A stretch of DNA of 64,000 bases from Sulfitobacter alexandrii (lineage in GTDB: Bacteria; Pseudomonadota; Alphaproteobacteria; Rhodobacterales; Rhodobacteraceae), in the NCBI RefSeq assembly GCF_001886735.1, contig NZ_CP018078.1, positions 1 through 64,000 of the forward strand. The letters are read 5' to 3'. This document shows, in pieces, positions 54,061 to 61,990 of this stretch (position 1 is its first letter; each line of letters opens with the position of its first letter). Position numbers and translations under genes: made by a program. The notes beneath the pieces were generated by a model that did no database searches, was not told where the DNA came from, and saw nothing but the letters and a program-made list of their open reading frames with translations.

Positions 54061-55398
54061 TTATCCCCTCTTGCCCCACAGGATCGCTAGAGCACCGAGC
54101 AGGAAGCTACCGAGCAGCGCCAACAGAGCTGCATTCGTTGAAGCCGCTCCGATCAGGGAGCCAAGAACAGCCACACCGAAGGCACCACCGGCTTGTCGGG
54201 ACGTATTCAACACAGCGGAACCGACACCGGTGCGCCCGGAAGGGACGTTCTCAAGAGTGGCCGATACAATCGCCGGCAGGGTGGCTCCGCCGACGCCTAT
54301 GAGCAGTGAGCCAACCAAGAATGGCGCCGCCGCCAAGCCGCCGAACATGAGTACTGCGGTGCCAAGAGCACCGGCAGTCAGTGTGACGACGGCCGGCCGT
54401 TCAGGCCCGAACCGGGCAACGATCCGACCGAGTGCAAAGGCGACGATAGCCGTGGTCGCCGTCATTGGTGCGAACTTGAGGCCGACCTCGACCGGCACTG
54501 CACCGTCCGTCTGCAAGACAAAGGAAAGTGCGAACAGCGCTCCATAGTAGGCGAAGTTGTAGAGGAATGCACCCAGGATAGCCCCAGTGAAAGCGCGCGA
54601 GCGGAAGAGCGCGGGCGGCAACATCGGGTTGTCATGGCGTCGCTCGGCGACAACAAACCCGAAAGCCGCGGCAACACCAATGGCCAAAGCTCCGATCACG
54701 ATGCCAGAGGTCCATCCGAGCTCGCGGCCTTCCGTAGCCGCAAACACCAGCGTCGCCAGCGCGACGATCCCGAGGACTTGGCCAATCGGATCGAGCGCGC
54801 GGTCCTGACGCTCAGGCCGCCCTACAGAGGCCGCCGCGGCCGCCAGGGCCAGAAGCCCCACCGGCAGGTTCAGCAGGAAGATCGCCCGCCAGCCCAGCGT
54901 GCCTGCGAGGAAGCCTCCGAGTAGAGGACCCGCAACCAAGGCGATGGCCGAAATTGCGCTCCAGCTGCCGAGCGCGCGGGCGCGTGCTTTCGGATCGGGA
55001 AATGCGTCAACAAGGAGCGCCATCGAGCTTGGCAAGATCGCCGCCGCCCCGATACCCTGGATGGCGCGGGCTGCGATCAGGACCTCGGTGCTCGGCGCGA
55101 GGCCGCAGAGCGCGGAGGCGCCGACGAAGAACATCAGGGCCCAGAGAAACACCGTCCGCGCGCCCATCCGGTCCGAGAGCGCTCCGGAGGACAGCAGGAG
55201 GCCGGCGAAGACCAGCGTGTAGGCGTTGGCGATCCATTGGAGCGCCGTCAGGCTCGCCCCGAGATCCTCGGCGATCGTCGGCAGCGCGACATGGAGGGCA
55301 GTCGCATCGAGCGTGATCATAAACGAGCTTGCGCCAAGCGCTGCTAGTGCGACGGCGGGTGGCAAGCTGCGCGTCTGGGTCGTGCTGAGGTCTGTCAT
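54061..55398 (-). CDS. MFS drug efflux transporter (DHA2/EmrB-like)
   Basis: A 445-residue transporter with about 14 hydrophobic segments. Family motifs are DATALHVALPTIAEDL (first span), GALSDRMGARTVFLWAL (motif A), GIGAAAILPSSMALL and SAISAIALVAGPLLGGFLAGTLGWRAIFLLNLPVG (motif C region). It probably exports organic drugs using the proton gradient. It is divergent from a LysR regulator with a 92-base gap. With it, it forms a cargo pair interrupting the plasmid gene block. Confidence 0.9.
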   Translation of the reverse strand: MTDLSTTQTRSLPPAVALAALGASSFMITLDATALHVALPTIAEDLGASLTALQWIANAYTLVFAGLLLSSGALSDRMGARTVFLWALMFFVGASALCGLAPSTEVLIAARAIQGIGAAAILPSSMALLVDAFPDPKARARALGSWSAISAIALVAGPLLGGFLAGTLGWRAIFLLNLPVGLLALAAAAASVGRPERQDRALDPIGQVLGIVALATLVFAATEGRELGWTSGIVIGALAIGVAAAFGFVVAERRHDNPMLPPALFRSRAFTGAILGAFLYNFAYYGALFALSFVLQTDGAVPVEVGLKFAPMTATTAIVAFALGRIVARFGPERPAVVTLTAGALGTAVLMFGGLAAAPFLVGSLLIGVGGATLPAIVSATLENVPSGRTGVGSAVLNTSRQAGGAFGVAVLGSLIGAASTNAALLALLGSFLLGALAILWGKRG

Positions 55399-55490
55399 CT
55401 TTTGCTCCAGCAGTCGCGGCTATCCTTCCATAACTTGGGGTGAAGTGCTACTTAGGTATGTAGAAATATGGTATAAGCTAAGCTGATGTC

Positions 55491-56375
55491 ATGAACCTTT
55501 CCCAGATCAAGGTGCTGGTCGCCATCGCCGACACCGGAAGCCTCACCTTTGCCGCCGAACGGCTGAGCCTGTCTCAATCCGGCGTCAGCCAAGCCATAGC
55601 CGCGCTGGAGGAAGACCTCGGTGTTCAGCTCTTCACCCGGGGGCGCCGCGGCGCTGTCGCCACCGCGGTGGGGGAGGAAGTCGTCCGCGAGGCGCGAGCG
55701 GTTCTTGCCGGCCTCGACGCGATCCGCCGAAAGGCGGATGCGGCGGCCGGGATCGAGCAGGGCAAGCTCCGCCTCGCAGCCTTTCCGTCCGTCTTCTCCA
55801 CGCTCCTGCCGCCGCTTCTGCGGCGCTTCAGGGACCTTCATCCCGGCATAGAGGTCGTGGCCCTGGAGGCGAGCGATGCGGAGATCGAGACCTGGCTTGC
55901 GAACGGAACCGTCGATCTGGGTGTCACCACCGCCGAAAGCTTCGAGGCCACCGACTGGCCCCTTGGTCAGGACGACTGGGTCGCGGTGCTGCCCTCGAGC
56001 CATCCCATCGCCCTCTCGCCCTCGCGGGCCGTCGCCCTCACTCGCCTGGCAGATGAGCCATTCGTTCTGGCAACCGGTGGCTGCACGATTCATGCAGGCT
56101 CGCTGGCGGAGCGGTTGGGGGCGCCCTTGGAACAGATCAAGATCGAGGTTCGGGACTGGGTGAGTGCCTTCGCGCTGGTCCGCGAGGGCTTGGGCGTGAC
56201 TGTCGTCCCCGAACCGACCCTTCCGGCCGACCGCCGTGGGCTGCGGGTCCTGCCGCTGAAGGAGGGCTTGCACCGGTATTTCGGGCTCCGGTGCAGCAAA
56301 ACTGCGCTGAACACGCCAGCGGTTACATCCTTTCTTGGGCTTGCCAAGGCGGCTAGCTCAGCCAAAGCGGCTTAG
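55491..56375 (+). CDS. LysR-family regulator of the MFS gene
   Basis: A 294-residue LysR protein: N-terminal winged HTH (IKVLVAIADTGSLTFAAERLSLSQSGVSQAIAALEEDLGVQLFTRG) and a periplasmic-binding-like effector domain (GKLRLAAFPSVFSTLLPPLL to the end). It likely controls the divergent transporter through the AT-rich spacer near 55450-55485. It is complete, and only the effector remains unknown. Confidence 0.92.
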   Translation: MNLSQIKVLVAIADTGSLTFAAERLSLSQSGVSQAIAALEEDLGVQLFTRGRRGAVATAVGEEVVREARAVLAGLDAIRRKADAAAGIEQGKLRLAAFPSVFSTLLPPLLRRFRDLHPGIEVVALEASDAEIETWLANGTVDLGVTTAESFEATDWPLGQDDWVAVLPSSHPIALSPSRAVALTRLADEPFVLATGGCTIHAGSLAERLGAPLEQIKIEVRDWVSAFALVREGLGVTVVPEPTLPADRRGLRVLPLKEGLHRYFGLRCSKTALNTPAVTSFLGLAKAASSAKAA

Positions 56376-56571
56376 GTTTCGAAAAGTTCGAATTTGGCGC
56401 TTACACCGCCGATGCTTGGGTTCTAGGCCCCAAATATTTGAGATAGAGACCCGCGCCGCTGGACTCACCCAACCTTCCCACCCGAACATTTGAAGCTGCC
56501 GTTTGTACATCCTGCAGCATCAGTCATTATGGGCTCACAGCTGCCATTTTCTGCTTCGCTGCAAAGCATAG

Positions 56572-57510
56572 TCAAGCAGCCTCGGCGCTGCGACCTGCCC
56601 TGCCCGCCTCCGATCTGGCAATCAGGTAGTCGCAAGCACGTTGCGCGTCCGCAGCGTGCCGGAAGATCGAGCCCTTGTCGGAGCGAAGGACACGCAACCA
56701 GTTGTGGAGGTAGGCAGCATTCATCTCGAGCGTATGCGCGGTGAAGCCAAGCGTTTGTCCCAGGAACACCGAGGTCAGTTCCGCGACGATCTCCTCGCGC
56801 GCATAGGACGTGTTGCCGAACTTCGAGAGACCGAAATCACGGTTCAGTCGATGGGGGGCTTTCGTAGCATGGGCCAGCTCATGGGCCCAGACCCCGTAGA
56901 AATTGCGCGGGTCCTGGAACCGCGTGATGGACGGCATGTAGACCTTGTCCACGGGCGGCAGGTAGTACGCTTCCGTTCCCGTGAAGACGGTCGTGATGTC
57001 GATGGCATCGAAAAACGCCTGCATGTGCGGGATGGGCTCGGACGGCGCATGCTCGGGCACGGGCTCCGGGTCGGGGAAGAAACTGTCGGGCAGGCCATCG
57101 ATCTGGCAGGCATTGAACACGCGGTAGGATTTCTGGAAGCGGAAGATGCGGGCTTCTTCGGAGCGATCATCGCCATCGCTGCGGTCGTCCTCGCCGCCGG
57201 CGTCTTTCCGGCTTTGACCGTAATAGACAACGACAGAGGACTTCTCGCCCTTGCGAACCTTTGCATCCAAAGCATTGGCCTGCGGAAGCGTCATCCAGAA
57301 GGGCGAGCTGTGGCCCGCCATCACGGTGCGCATGGTCAGCAGGAAGTTGTTCACGCCCTGGTAGGGTTCACCGCCCACGCGCAGGGGGCGAGAACTGCCT
57401 CCTGCCGTCCAAGGCTTGCGCCACGGCAGAACGCCGCGCTCGATGATACGGATGATTTCGTTTGTGATGACCTCGGAGGCATCGAATTTGGGCGTACGGG
57501 ATCGTGCCAT
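56572..57510 (-). CDS. ardC: ArdC-type antirestriction protein with metalloprotease domain
   Basis: A 312-residue protein. The N-terminal ArdC domain binds ssDNA (EIIRIIERGVLPWRKPW, PYQGVNNFLL, GHSSPFWMTLPQANALDAKVRKGEKSSVVVYYG). The C-terminal zincin-like domain (MPSITRFQDPRNFYGVWAHELAHATK) has HELAH at residues 210-214. ArdC protects incoming single-stranded plasmid DNA against restriction in the recipient. A short acidic insert (GGEDDRSDGDDRSEE) separates the two domains. The 196 bases downstream hold nothing I can assign. Confidence 0.9.
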   Translation of the reverse strand: MARSRTPKFDASEVITNEIIRIIERGVLPWRKPWTAGGSSRPLRVGGEPYQGVNNFLLTMRTVMAGHSSPFWMTLPQANALDAKVRKGEKSSVVVYYGQSRKDAGGEDDRSDGDDRSEEARIFRFQKSYRVFNACQIDGLPDSFFPDPEPVPEHAPSEPIPHMQAFFDAIDITTVFTGTEAYYLPPVDKVYMPSITRFQDPRNFYGVWAHELAHATKAPHRLNRDFGLSKFGNTSYAREEIVAELTSVFLGQTLGFTAHTLEMNAAYLHNWLRVLRSDKGSIFRHAADAQRACDYLIARSEAGRAGRSAEAA

Positions 57511-57549
57511 GGATGGCGTCCTTTCGTGTGTTGGTGAGAAGATTGGGGG

Positions 57550-58020
57550 TCAGGTTGACTGACGGGGCCGCGGATCGTTGACGATCCTCGCGCCGAGCCC
57601 TTCGACGATGTCGATGTAGGTGGTCAGCAAGACGGAACTTCCAGGGCCCCAGGGTTCAGAGGCGTCCGATCCGTCCCGCGTCACCCGCGGCAGGTTCGCG
57701 AAGGCAATCACATCGGTGACGGGTCGGATATCGATGAACGGGGTCCCTCGTGCGACCGCAAGAGTGGCCAATGGAAAGCGCTCGATCGGCGCGAGAGTCG
57801 AAACAGTAGTCCAACCAAGATGGATGAATGTCCCGCCCTCTCCGCAGATCACATGCGCGTTTGGCAATGACGCCGCCTGCTTCAGATAGCCGAGGTCACG
57901 CAGGACAGTCTCGCGCTCGAGCCGTTGTGCCTGCCCCGTCTGGCCGGCTCGGCGTAGTTCCTTGTGTCGCCACCACGAGGCAGCGGTGGCGCGCAACACG
58001 CGCAAGACACCTGTTTGCAT
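57550..58020 (-). CDS. Hypothetical protein beside ardC
   Basis: A 156-residue protein: a basic helical start (VLRVLRATAASWWRHKELRRAGQTGQAQRLERETVLRDLGYL) followed by an alpha/beta part (NAHVICGEGGTFIHLGW, PFIDIRPVTDVIAFANLPRV). The N-terminal WWRHKELRRAG resembles the beginning of DUF1127-like peptides, but this is a weak similarity. Start ATG 58020 has AAGGG upstream; ATG 58035 is an alternative. It lies directly upstream of ardC and has a leader element with a hairpin, so it probably shares the expression pattern. Confidence 0.6.
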   Translation of the reverse strand: MQTGVLRVLRATAASWWRHKELRRAGQTGQAQRLERETVLRDLGYLKQAASLPNAHVICGEGGTFIHLGWTTVSTLAPIERFPLATLAVARGTPFIDIRPVTDVIAFANLPRVTRDGSDASEPWGPGSSVLLTTYIDIVEGLGARIVNDPRPRQST

Positions 58021-58071
58021 GGGAATGCCCTTCATCAGGAAAGACAGACCGGAATCCGGCCCGGACCCATC

Positions 58072-58093
58072 TGAGGGACCCCAAAGGCCCTCA
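58072..58093 (-). other. Leader hairpin of the 57550 gene
   Basis: TGAGGG pairs with CCCTCA over a 10-base loop, located between leader element copy C and the start codon. Confidence 0.35.
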
Positions 58094-58110
58094 TCCGTCA
58101 GTCACAAAAC

Positions 58111-58136
58111 CCGAAGAACGCTTTCTCTTTTTCCGG
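58111..58136 (-). repeat. Leader element copy C
   Basis: Plus-strand GAAGAACGCTTTCTCTTTTT, the most diverged of the five copies but with the same order: short dyad, then CTTTTT. Confidence 0.4.
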
Positions 58137-58211
58137 CCCCTTTGGGCACACAACAAAACCGAAAAGCCCGGCGCATCTGCCGAAGCCATTGATTTCATGC
58201 AGCAATTCTAG

Positions 58212-58311
58212 ATCGGCAACCAGGATCGGCAACGCATATCGGCAAAACCTTGCTTGAAAGTACGAAATGTGTTTATTTTTCAATTACTTTGCAAACACGG
58301 AAGATCGGCAA
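58212..58311 (+). repeat. Four direct repeats ATCGGCAA before the fic gene
   Basis: ATCGGCAA occurs at 58212, 58225 and 58238 with exact 13-base spacing, and again at 58304-58311 touching the start codon of fic. The AT-rich stretch between the third and fourth copies is the likely promoter. Regular spacing suggests binding sites for a regulator, or iterons. Confidence 0.5.
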
Positions 58312-58312
58312 A

Positions 58313-59515
58313 ATGCTGGAAACACCCGCCAGGATCGAACCCTGCTTCTTCGAGGAGCATATTCCTACAGAACTGGCAGACCTTTCGGTCGACATCCAGA
58401 GGGAAGCCACCGGGCTGGGACAAGGGTTGCATCCTGACAGCGCAGCCGAACTTGCCGATCTCGTCCGTGTGATGAACTGCTACTACTCCAACCTGATCGA
58501 AGGACACAACACGCGCCCCCGCGACATCGAAAGGGCGCTGGCTGGTGCAGAGCTTGAGGAAGAAACCCGCCCTCTCGCCCTTGAGGCCCGGGCCCACGTC
58601 ATCGTTCAACGGGCCATCGACGAGATGCACCGCAAAGGCACCCTGCCCCGCCCCACATCTATCGAATTCCTGACTTGGGTCCATAAGAGCTTCTACGACG
58701 AGATGCCGGATGAGTTTCGGGTCATCGAGCATTCTGACGGCACACACGAGCCCATCGTTCCGGGACGCATGCGCCAGGATGACGATCGGGAAGTTGCGGT
58801 CGGGCGCCACCTACCTCCTTCATCGTCGCGCGTTGCGGCATTCATGGACCATTTCGACAAACGGTTTCAGATTGCGGCGCGGTCTTCGAGCGGACGGATC
58901 ATCGCGATCGCGTCTGCACATCACCGGCTGAACTACATCCACCCTTTCCCGGATGGTAACGGCCGTGTCAGCAGACTGATGTCTCATGCCATGGCCCTCA
59001 CAGCGGGGATTGGTGGCCAAGGGCTCTGGTCCGTATCACGTGGGCTGGCCCGCGGGCTAACCGATCGGGGCGAGTACAAACGGATGATGGATCTGGCCGA
59101 TAGTCCACGCCGCGGAGACCGCGACGGACGGGGGAACCTGTCAGAAGCGGCACTGAAGACGTTCAGTGAATGGTTCCTAAAGGTAACGCTCGACCAGATC
59201 ACCTTCTCAGCAAGATTGTTCGATCTCGGCGGACTGGACCAACGGTATCGTCGTCTTGTTGCAGATACCATCGATGACAAGCGAGCGCCGGAACTAATCT
59301 CGGCGGTTCTTCGGCATGGGGCACTGGAACGAGGCGATGCGCAGATTGTGCTCAAGACGTCCGAGCGTACTGCTCGCAACACGCTGAGTAAACTGACCGC
59401 CGCCGGATACCTGACTTCCGTCTCGCCGAAGACGCCAGTTCGGTTGGCGTTTCCGTTGGATTATCGAGAGCGGCTCTTTCCAAACCTCTTTGGAGATGGT
59501 GACCTCCCACAATAG
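58313..59515 (+). CDS. Fic-family AMPylase with N-terminal inhibitory motif
   Basis: A 400-residue protein. The FIC core motif HPFPDGNGR lies at residues 210-218. S59-NLIE-G64 matches the inhibitory pattern S/T-xxx-E-G/N, so this is a class II, self-inhibited Fic protein. A C-terminal winged helix (IVLKTSERTARNTLSKLTAAGYLTSVS) suggests DNA binding, possibly to the four repeats in its own promoter. It transfers AMP or a similar group to a target protein. ATG 58313 was chosen because the upstream extension enters the repeats. It converges with repC. Confidence 0.88.
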   Translation: MLETPARIEPCFFEEHIPTELADLSVDIQREATGLGQGLHPDSAAELADLVRVMNCYYSNLIEGHNTRPRDIERALAGAELEEETRPLALEARAHVIVQRAIDEMHRKGTLPRPTSIEFLTWVHKSFYDEMPDEFRVIEHSDGTHEPIVPGRMRQDDDREVAVGRHLPPSSSRVAAFMDHFDKRFQIAARSSSGRIIAIASAHHRLNYIHPFPDGNGRVSRLMSHAMALTAGIGGQGLWSVSRGLARGLTDRGEYKRMMDLADSPRRGDRDGRGNLSEAALKTFSEWFLKVTLDQITFSARLFDLGGLDQRYRRLVADTIDDKRAPELISAVLRHGALERGDAQIVLKTSERTARNTLSKLTAAGYLTSVSPKTPVRLAFPLDYRERLFPNLFGDGDLPQ

Positions 59516-59527
59516 CTTTAGGTATTT

Positions 59528-59728
59528 AGGGTTTAATGTCTGGCCGCCGATTTCGTCCATGGCCTGCGAGATTTTCATCAAGGCTTGCTCGTGTGTCACT
59601 TGTCCACCGCGGTGGACATCTGCTGGTCTGAGATAAACTGAAGAACAACCACGCGCCGCTAGGTGCGTTTGGACAGTTTTGGTTGCCACAAGCGCCGCTT
59701 CTCGTTCGAAGTCCACCGCGGTGGACAT
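59528..59728 (-). CDS. Possible small gene downstream of repC
   Basis: A frame starting at ATG 59728, overlapping the repC stop (TAATG), runs through both parS-like palindromes: MSTAVDFEREAALVATKTVQ, later ADVHRGGQVTHEQALMKISQAMDEIGG. It stays open past 59528 and would overlap the end of fic antisense down to 59294. The first 65 or so residues look protein-like, but the palindromes constrain this sequence anyway. The end given here is where the protein-like part stops, not a stop codon. Confidence 0.25.
59602..59617. other. parS-like centromere palindrome 1
   Basis: GTCCACCGCGGTGGAC, a perfect 16-bp palindrome downstream of repC. With the identical copy at 59711 it is the best candidate for the RepB partition site. 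Confidence 0.8.
59711..59726. other. parS-like centromere palindrome 2
   Basis: Second identical copy of GTCCACCGCGGTGGAC, 109 bases from the first and two bases beyond the repC stop codon. The pair lies at the usual place for parS in some repABC replicons. Confidence 0.8.
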
Positions 59729-60783
59729 TAGACAGTTCGCTCATTGGTTTCGGACAGTCGCTTGATCAAAGCTAATGGATCAAATTGGTTTTGCCTTTGA
59801 CCCAGGGTGATACTGTGAAAATACGCCCCAAAATCCCGGATGCGTTTTCCAAGTTGTAGCATGATGAAGATCGCGCATGACGCTTTCTGAGCTCCTACAG
59901 CATTCTTGGCTTTCTCGAAAGTTTCTGGGTGAATGCCCATCATGGGTGCAAGTGTTCGCGCATGGTTTTCAATGTCCAACCAGTTTCTAAGTCTGTCTGT
60001 GGAGAACGATGTCGCCTGATCGCAGACTGAGGTCAGCAAGTCTGGTTTCAGGGCCTCATCGCATATGTTGCTATCTAAATCTTTTTTTTCTTCTTCAGAC
60101 TTAGATTGATGCCGGACAGTTTGTCCGTCATTGGCGGGCAATTCCATAGTTTCAGGCGGGTCATCCGGGGTAGACAAACTCTGGCATTCTGCATCTGTAT
60201 TGGCGAGCAGAGCGTGGTATTCGGGGAGGCTCAGCTTCCTGCGTAGAGCTTTCCGTGCGTGGTTGATGAATGCGTTGCTAGGATCGTGCTCCTCCAAATG
60301 GGCGAGCTTTGTAAGGATCTGTTTGCGGACAAATATCCGATCTCGCCGGTTATTCTCCATCTCTTGCGCGATGGCTATAAGCTCGCTCGCACGTTGGAGC
60401 AGGGGGGTGAGAGACAATCCATAACTGATGCACTTCCCGCCGGATGAACGAACGCGGTAGCGCTTTCGGTTCGAGCTGTCATTGCGCTTGATGAATCCGA
60501 GTTCAACGAAGCGGTTGATGTGCCTCCGGAGTGTCCGTTCGTCGATTCCGCCAACGCGCTGGCAAAGTGAATTGTTAGACGCAAAAACCGTTTCGCCATG
60601 GCCAGGTTTTAGAAAACTGAGCATTGCTTGAAGTGTCTGTATGTGGCCAGGACGTAGACCAAACACGCTGCGTGCATCTCTCAGGGCTCTGAAGATGGTC
60701 CAGACGTCGGTTTCAGATGGGGGAAATGAGCCGCGGGTTGCATCAGCACCTGCGGCTTCGATCGAGAGTTTTGTAAATGCCAT
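59728..60783 (-). CDS. repC: RepC replication initiator of a repABC replicon
   Basis: A 351-residue initiator: N-terminal winged-helix region (FGLRPGHIQTLQAMLSFLK, NSLCQRVGGIDERTLRRHINRFVELGFIKRND) and a C-terminal domain with ARTLAPMMGIHPETFEKAKNAVG. RepC opens the origin, usually located inside its own gene; an AT-rich part (60070-60125) is a candidate. It is controlled by a small antisense RNA upstream. It lies downstream of repB with a 238-base gap. Confidence 0.92.
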   Translation of the reverse strand: MAFTKLSIEAAGADATRGSFPPSETDVWTIFRALRDARSVFGLRPGHIQTLQAMLSFLKPGHGETVFASNNSLCQRVGGIDERTLRRHINRFVELGFIKRNDSSNRKRYRVRSSGGKCISYGLSLTPLLQRASELIAIAQEMENNRRDRIFVRKQILTKLAHLEEHDPSNAFINHARKALRRKLSLPEYHALLANTDAECQSLSTPDDPPETMELPANDGQTVRHQSKSEEEKKDLDSNICDEALKPDLLTSVCDQATSFSTDRLRNWLDIENHARTLAPMMGIHPETFEKAKNAVGAQKASCAIFIMLQLGKRIRDFGAYFHSITLGQRQNQFDPLALIKRLSETNERTV

Positions 60784-60884
60784 GGCTTGTTCACGACGAC
60801 CGTTCGGCCCACAACTTCCCCGTCTCTTTCCTCGAATTTTCGCGGAAAAAGGAAAAAAATATCAGTCCACCGAATCGGTGACTC

Positions 60885-60975
60885 TTGACCGGTATGCTGG
60901 AGGTTGCTACATCAAAGATGCTAATCAGATGATGAGGGCTCTCCAGGGGAAACTTTGGGGGGCTCTTTTCTTTCG
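60885..60975 (+). ncRNA. Candidate antisense incompatibility RNA (ctRNA)
   Basis: In the repB-repC gap, on the strand opposite to the rep genes: TTGACC (60885-60890), 17-bp spacer and TACATC (60908-60913). A transcript from about 60920 would end at the GC-rich hairpin GGGCTCTCCAGGGG...GGGGGGCTC followed by TTTTCTTT (to 60975). The size is about 55 bases. Location, orientation and size fit the ctRNA that represses repC in repABC plasmids. Confidence 0.7.
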
Positions 60976-61021
60976 GGTCTTCGCTTTTCTCCTCTGCTCG
61001 TGTTGCTCTATGTGGCCTGGG

Positions 61022-61990
61022 TTAGGACCCAGAGCCTCTCTTATTCCGCCACTGTATGAAGAGTTGCAAAAGCGTAGCTTCAGCGTGTTCTTCGAGCCAT
61101 TGGCCGAATTCTGGATTGTCCTTCTTGGTGACCTTGAGAGCGATCGCCTTCTCATCGATTGTCAGCGTGCCCAATGAACTGCCGTTCTCATCATTGATGA
61201 CCGAAGTCAGCCCACGAGTGGGCGGCTTCTTGTCGCTACGTGCTTTGCTCGAGCAAGCCGAATAGACCGCTTGGAACTTTTCGGAACTAGGAGTGTCGTC
61301 GGGCAGGGCGGCGAGCGCCTCTTTGGCGATGTCCACCAAATCTACCTTCACCGATAAGGCAGCTAGCTCACCCCACTGCCGTCGTCCGATCCCATGTGCT
61401 GGCCCGATGAGTTGAACAAGACCGTCTGGCAGTTGTTCTATGACGACCCTGTGGTTGGATACGCCTTGCCGGGTCAGACCTAGAGCATCTTGAATGACAC
61501 CGGGTTTGTACCCGGATTCTTGCATCTCTTTGATAAAAATAGACTTTTCTATAAAAGACGGATCAAGCCTGAGGTTGTTCTCCTGGCCTTGAGCGACCAG
61601 AGATGCGTCATCGTCCAAGGTTCGAACAATTGCCTTGACCGTTCCACCGACCTTACGGATCGCCGCAAGCCTGCGGCGGCCGTAGATGATGCGGTATCTG
61701 TCCGGTTGGGCTGATGGACGGACCATGATGGGCACTTGTTGGCCATGCTTGCGAATGCTCTCGGCCAACTCATCGATACTGGAATCTTCCAGCACCAACC
61801 GATCGCGCAGCCCATCCATGTCAATCTGATCGGGTTCGATATCGCGAATCGAGTTTGCTGTGATCTCGCGCAAAGAGTCGCGCAGTCCTCCAACAGATCC
61901 CGGCAGCTTTGCCGCTTTTGGCGGGGTAGGGGAGGGGGCTCCGCTCTCCGTCTCATTCCTTGGAGGCTGGTTGAAGATGTTTCGGGCCAT
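61022..61990 (-). CDS. repB: RepB (ParB-like) partition protein
   Basis: A 322-residue ParB-family protein: a ParB box (DRLVLEDSSIDELAESIRKHGQQVPIMVRPS, RYRIIYGRRRLAAIRKVG), a central HTH (GYKPGVIQDALGLTRQGVSNHRVVIEQLPDGLV) and a C-terminal dimer domain. It binds parS (probably the palindromes at 59602 and 59711) and works with RepA. Its ATG overlaps the repA stop (TAATG). Confidence 0.93.
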   Translation of the reverse strand: MARNIFNQPPRNETESGAPSPTPPKAAKLPGSVGGLRDSLREITANSIRDIEPDQIDMDGLRDRLVLEDSSIDELAESIRKHGQQVPIMVRPSAQPDRYRIIYGRRRLAAIRKVGGTVKAIVRTLDDDASLVAQGQENNLRLDPSFIEKSIFIKEMQESGYKPGVIQDALGLTRQGVSNHRVVIEQLPDGLVQLIGPAHGIGRRQWGELAALSVKVDLVDIAKEALAALPDDTPSSEKFQAVYSACSSKARSDKKPPTRGLTSVINDENGSSLGTLTIDEKAIALKVTKKDNPEFGQWLEEHAEATLLQLFIQWRNKRGSGS

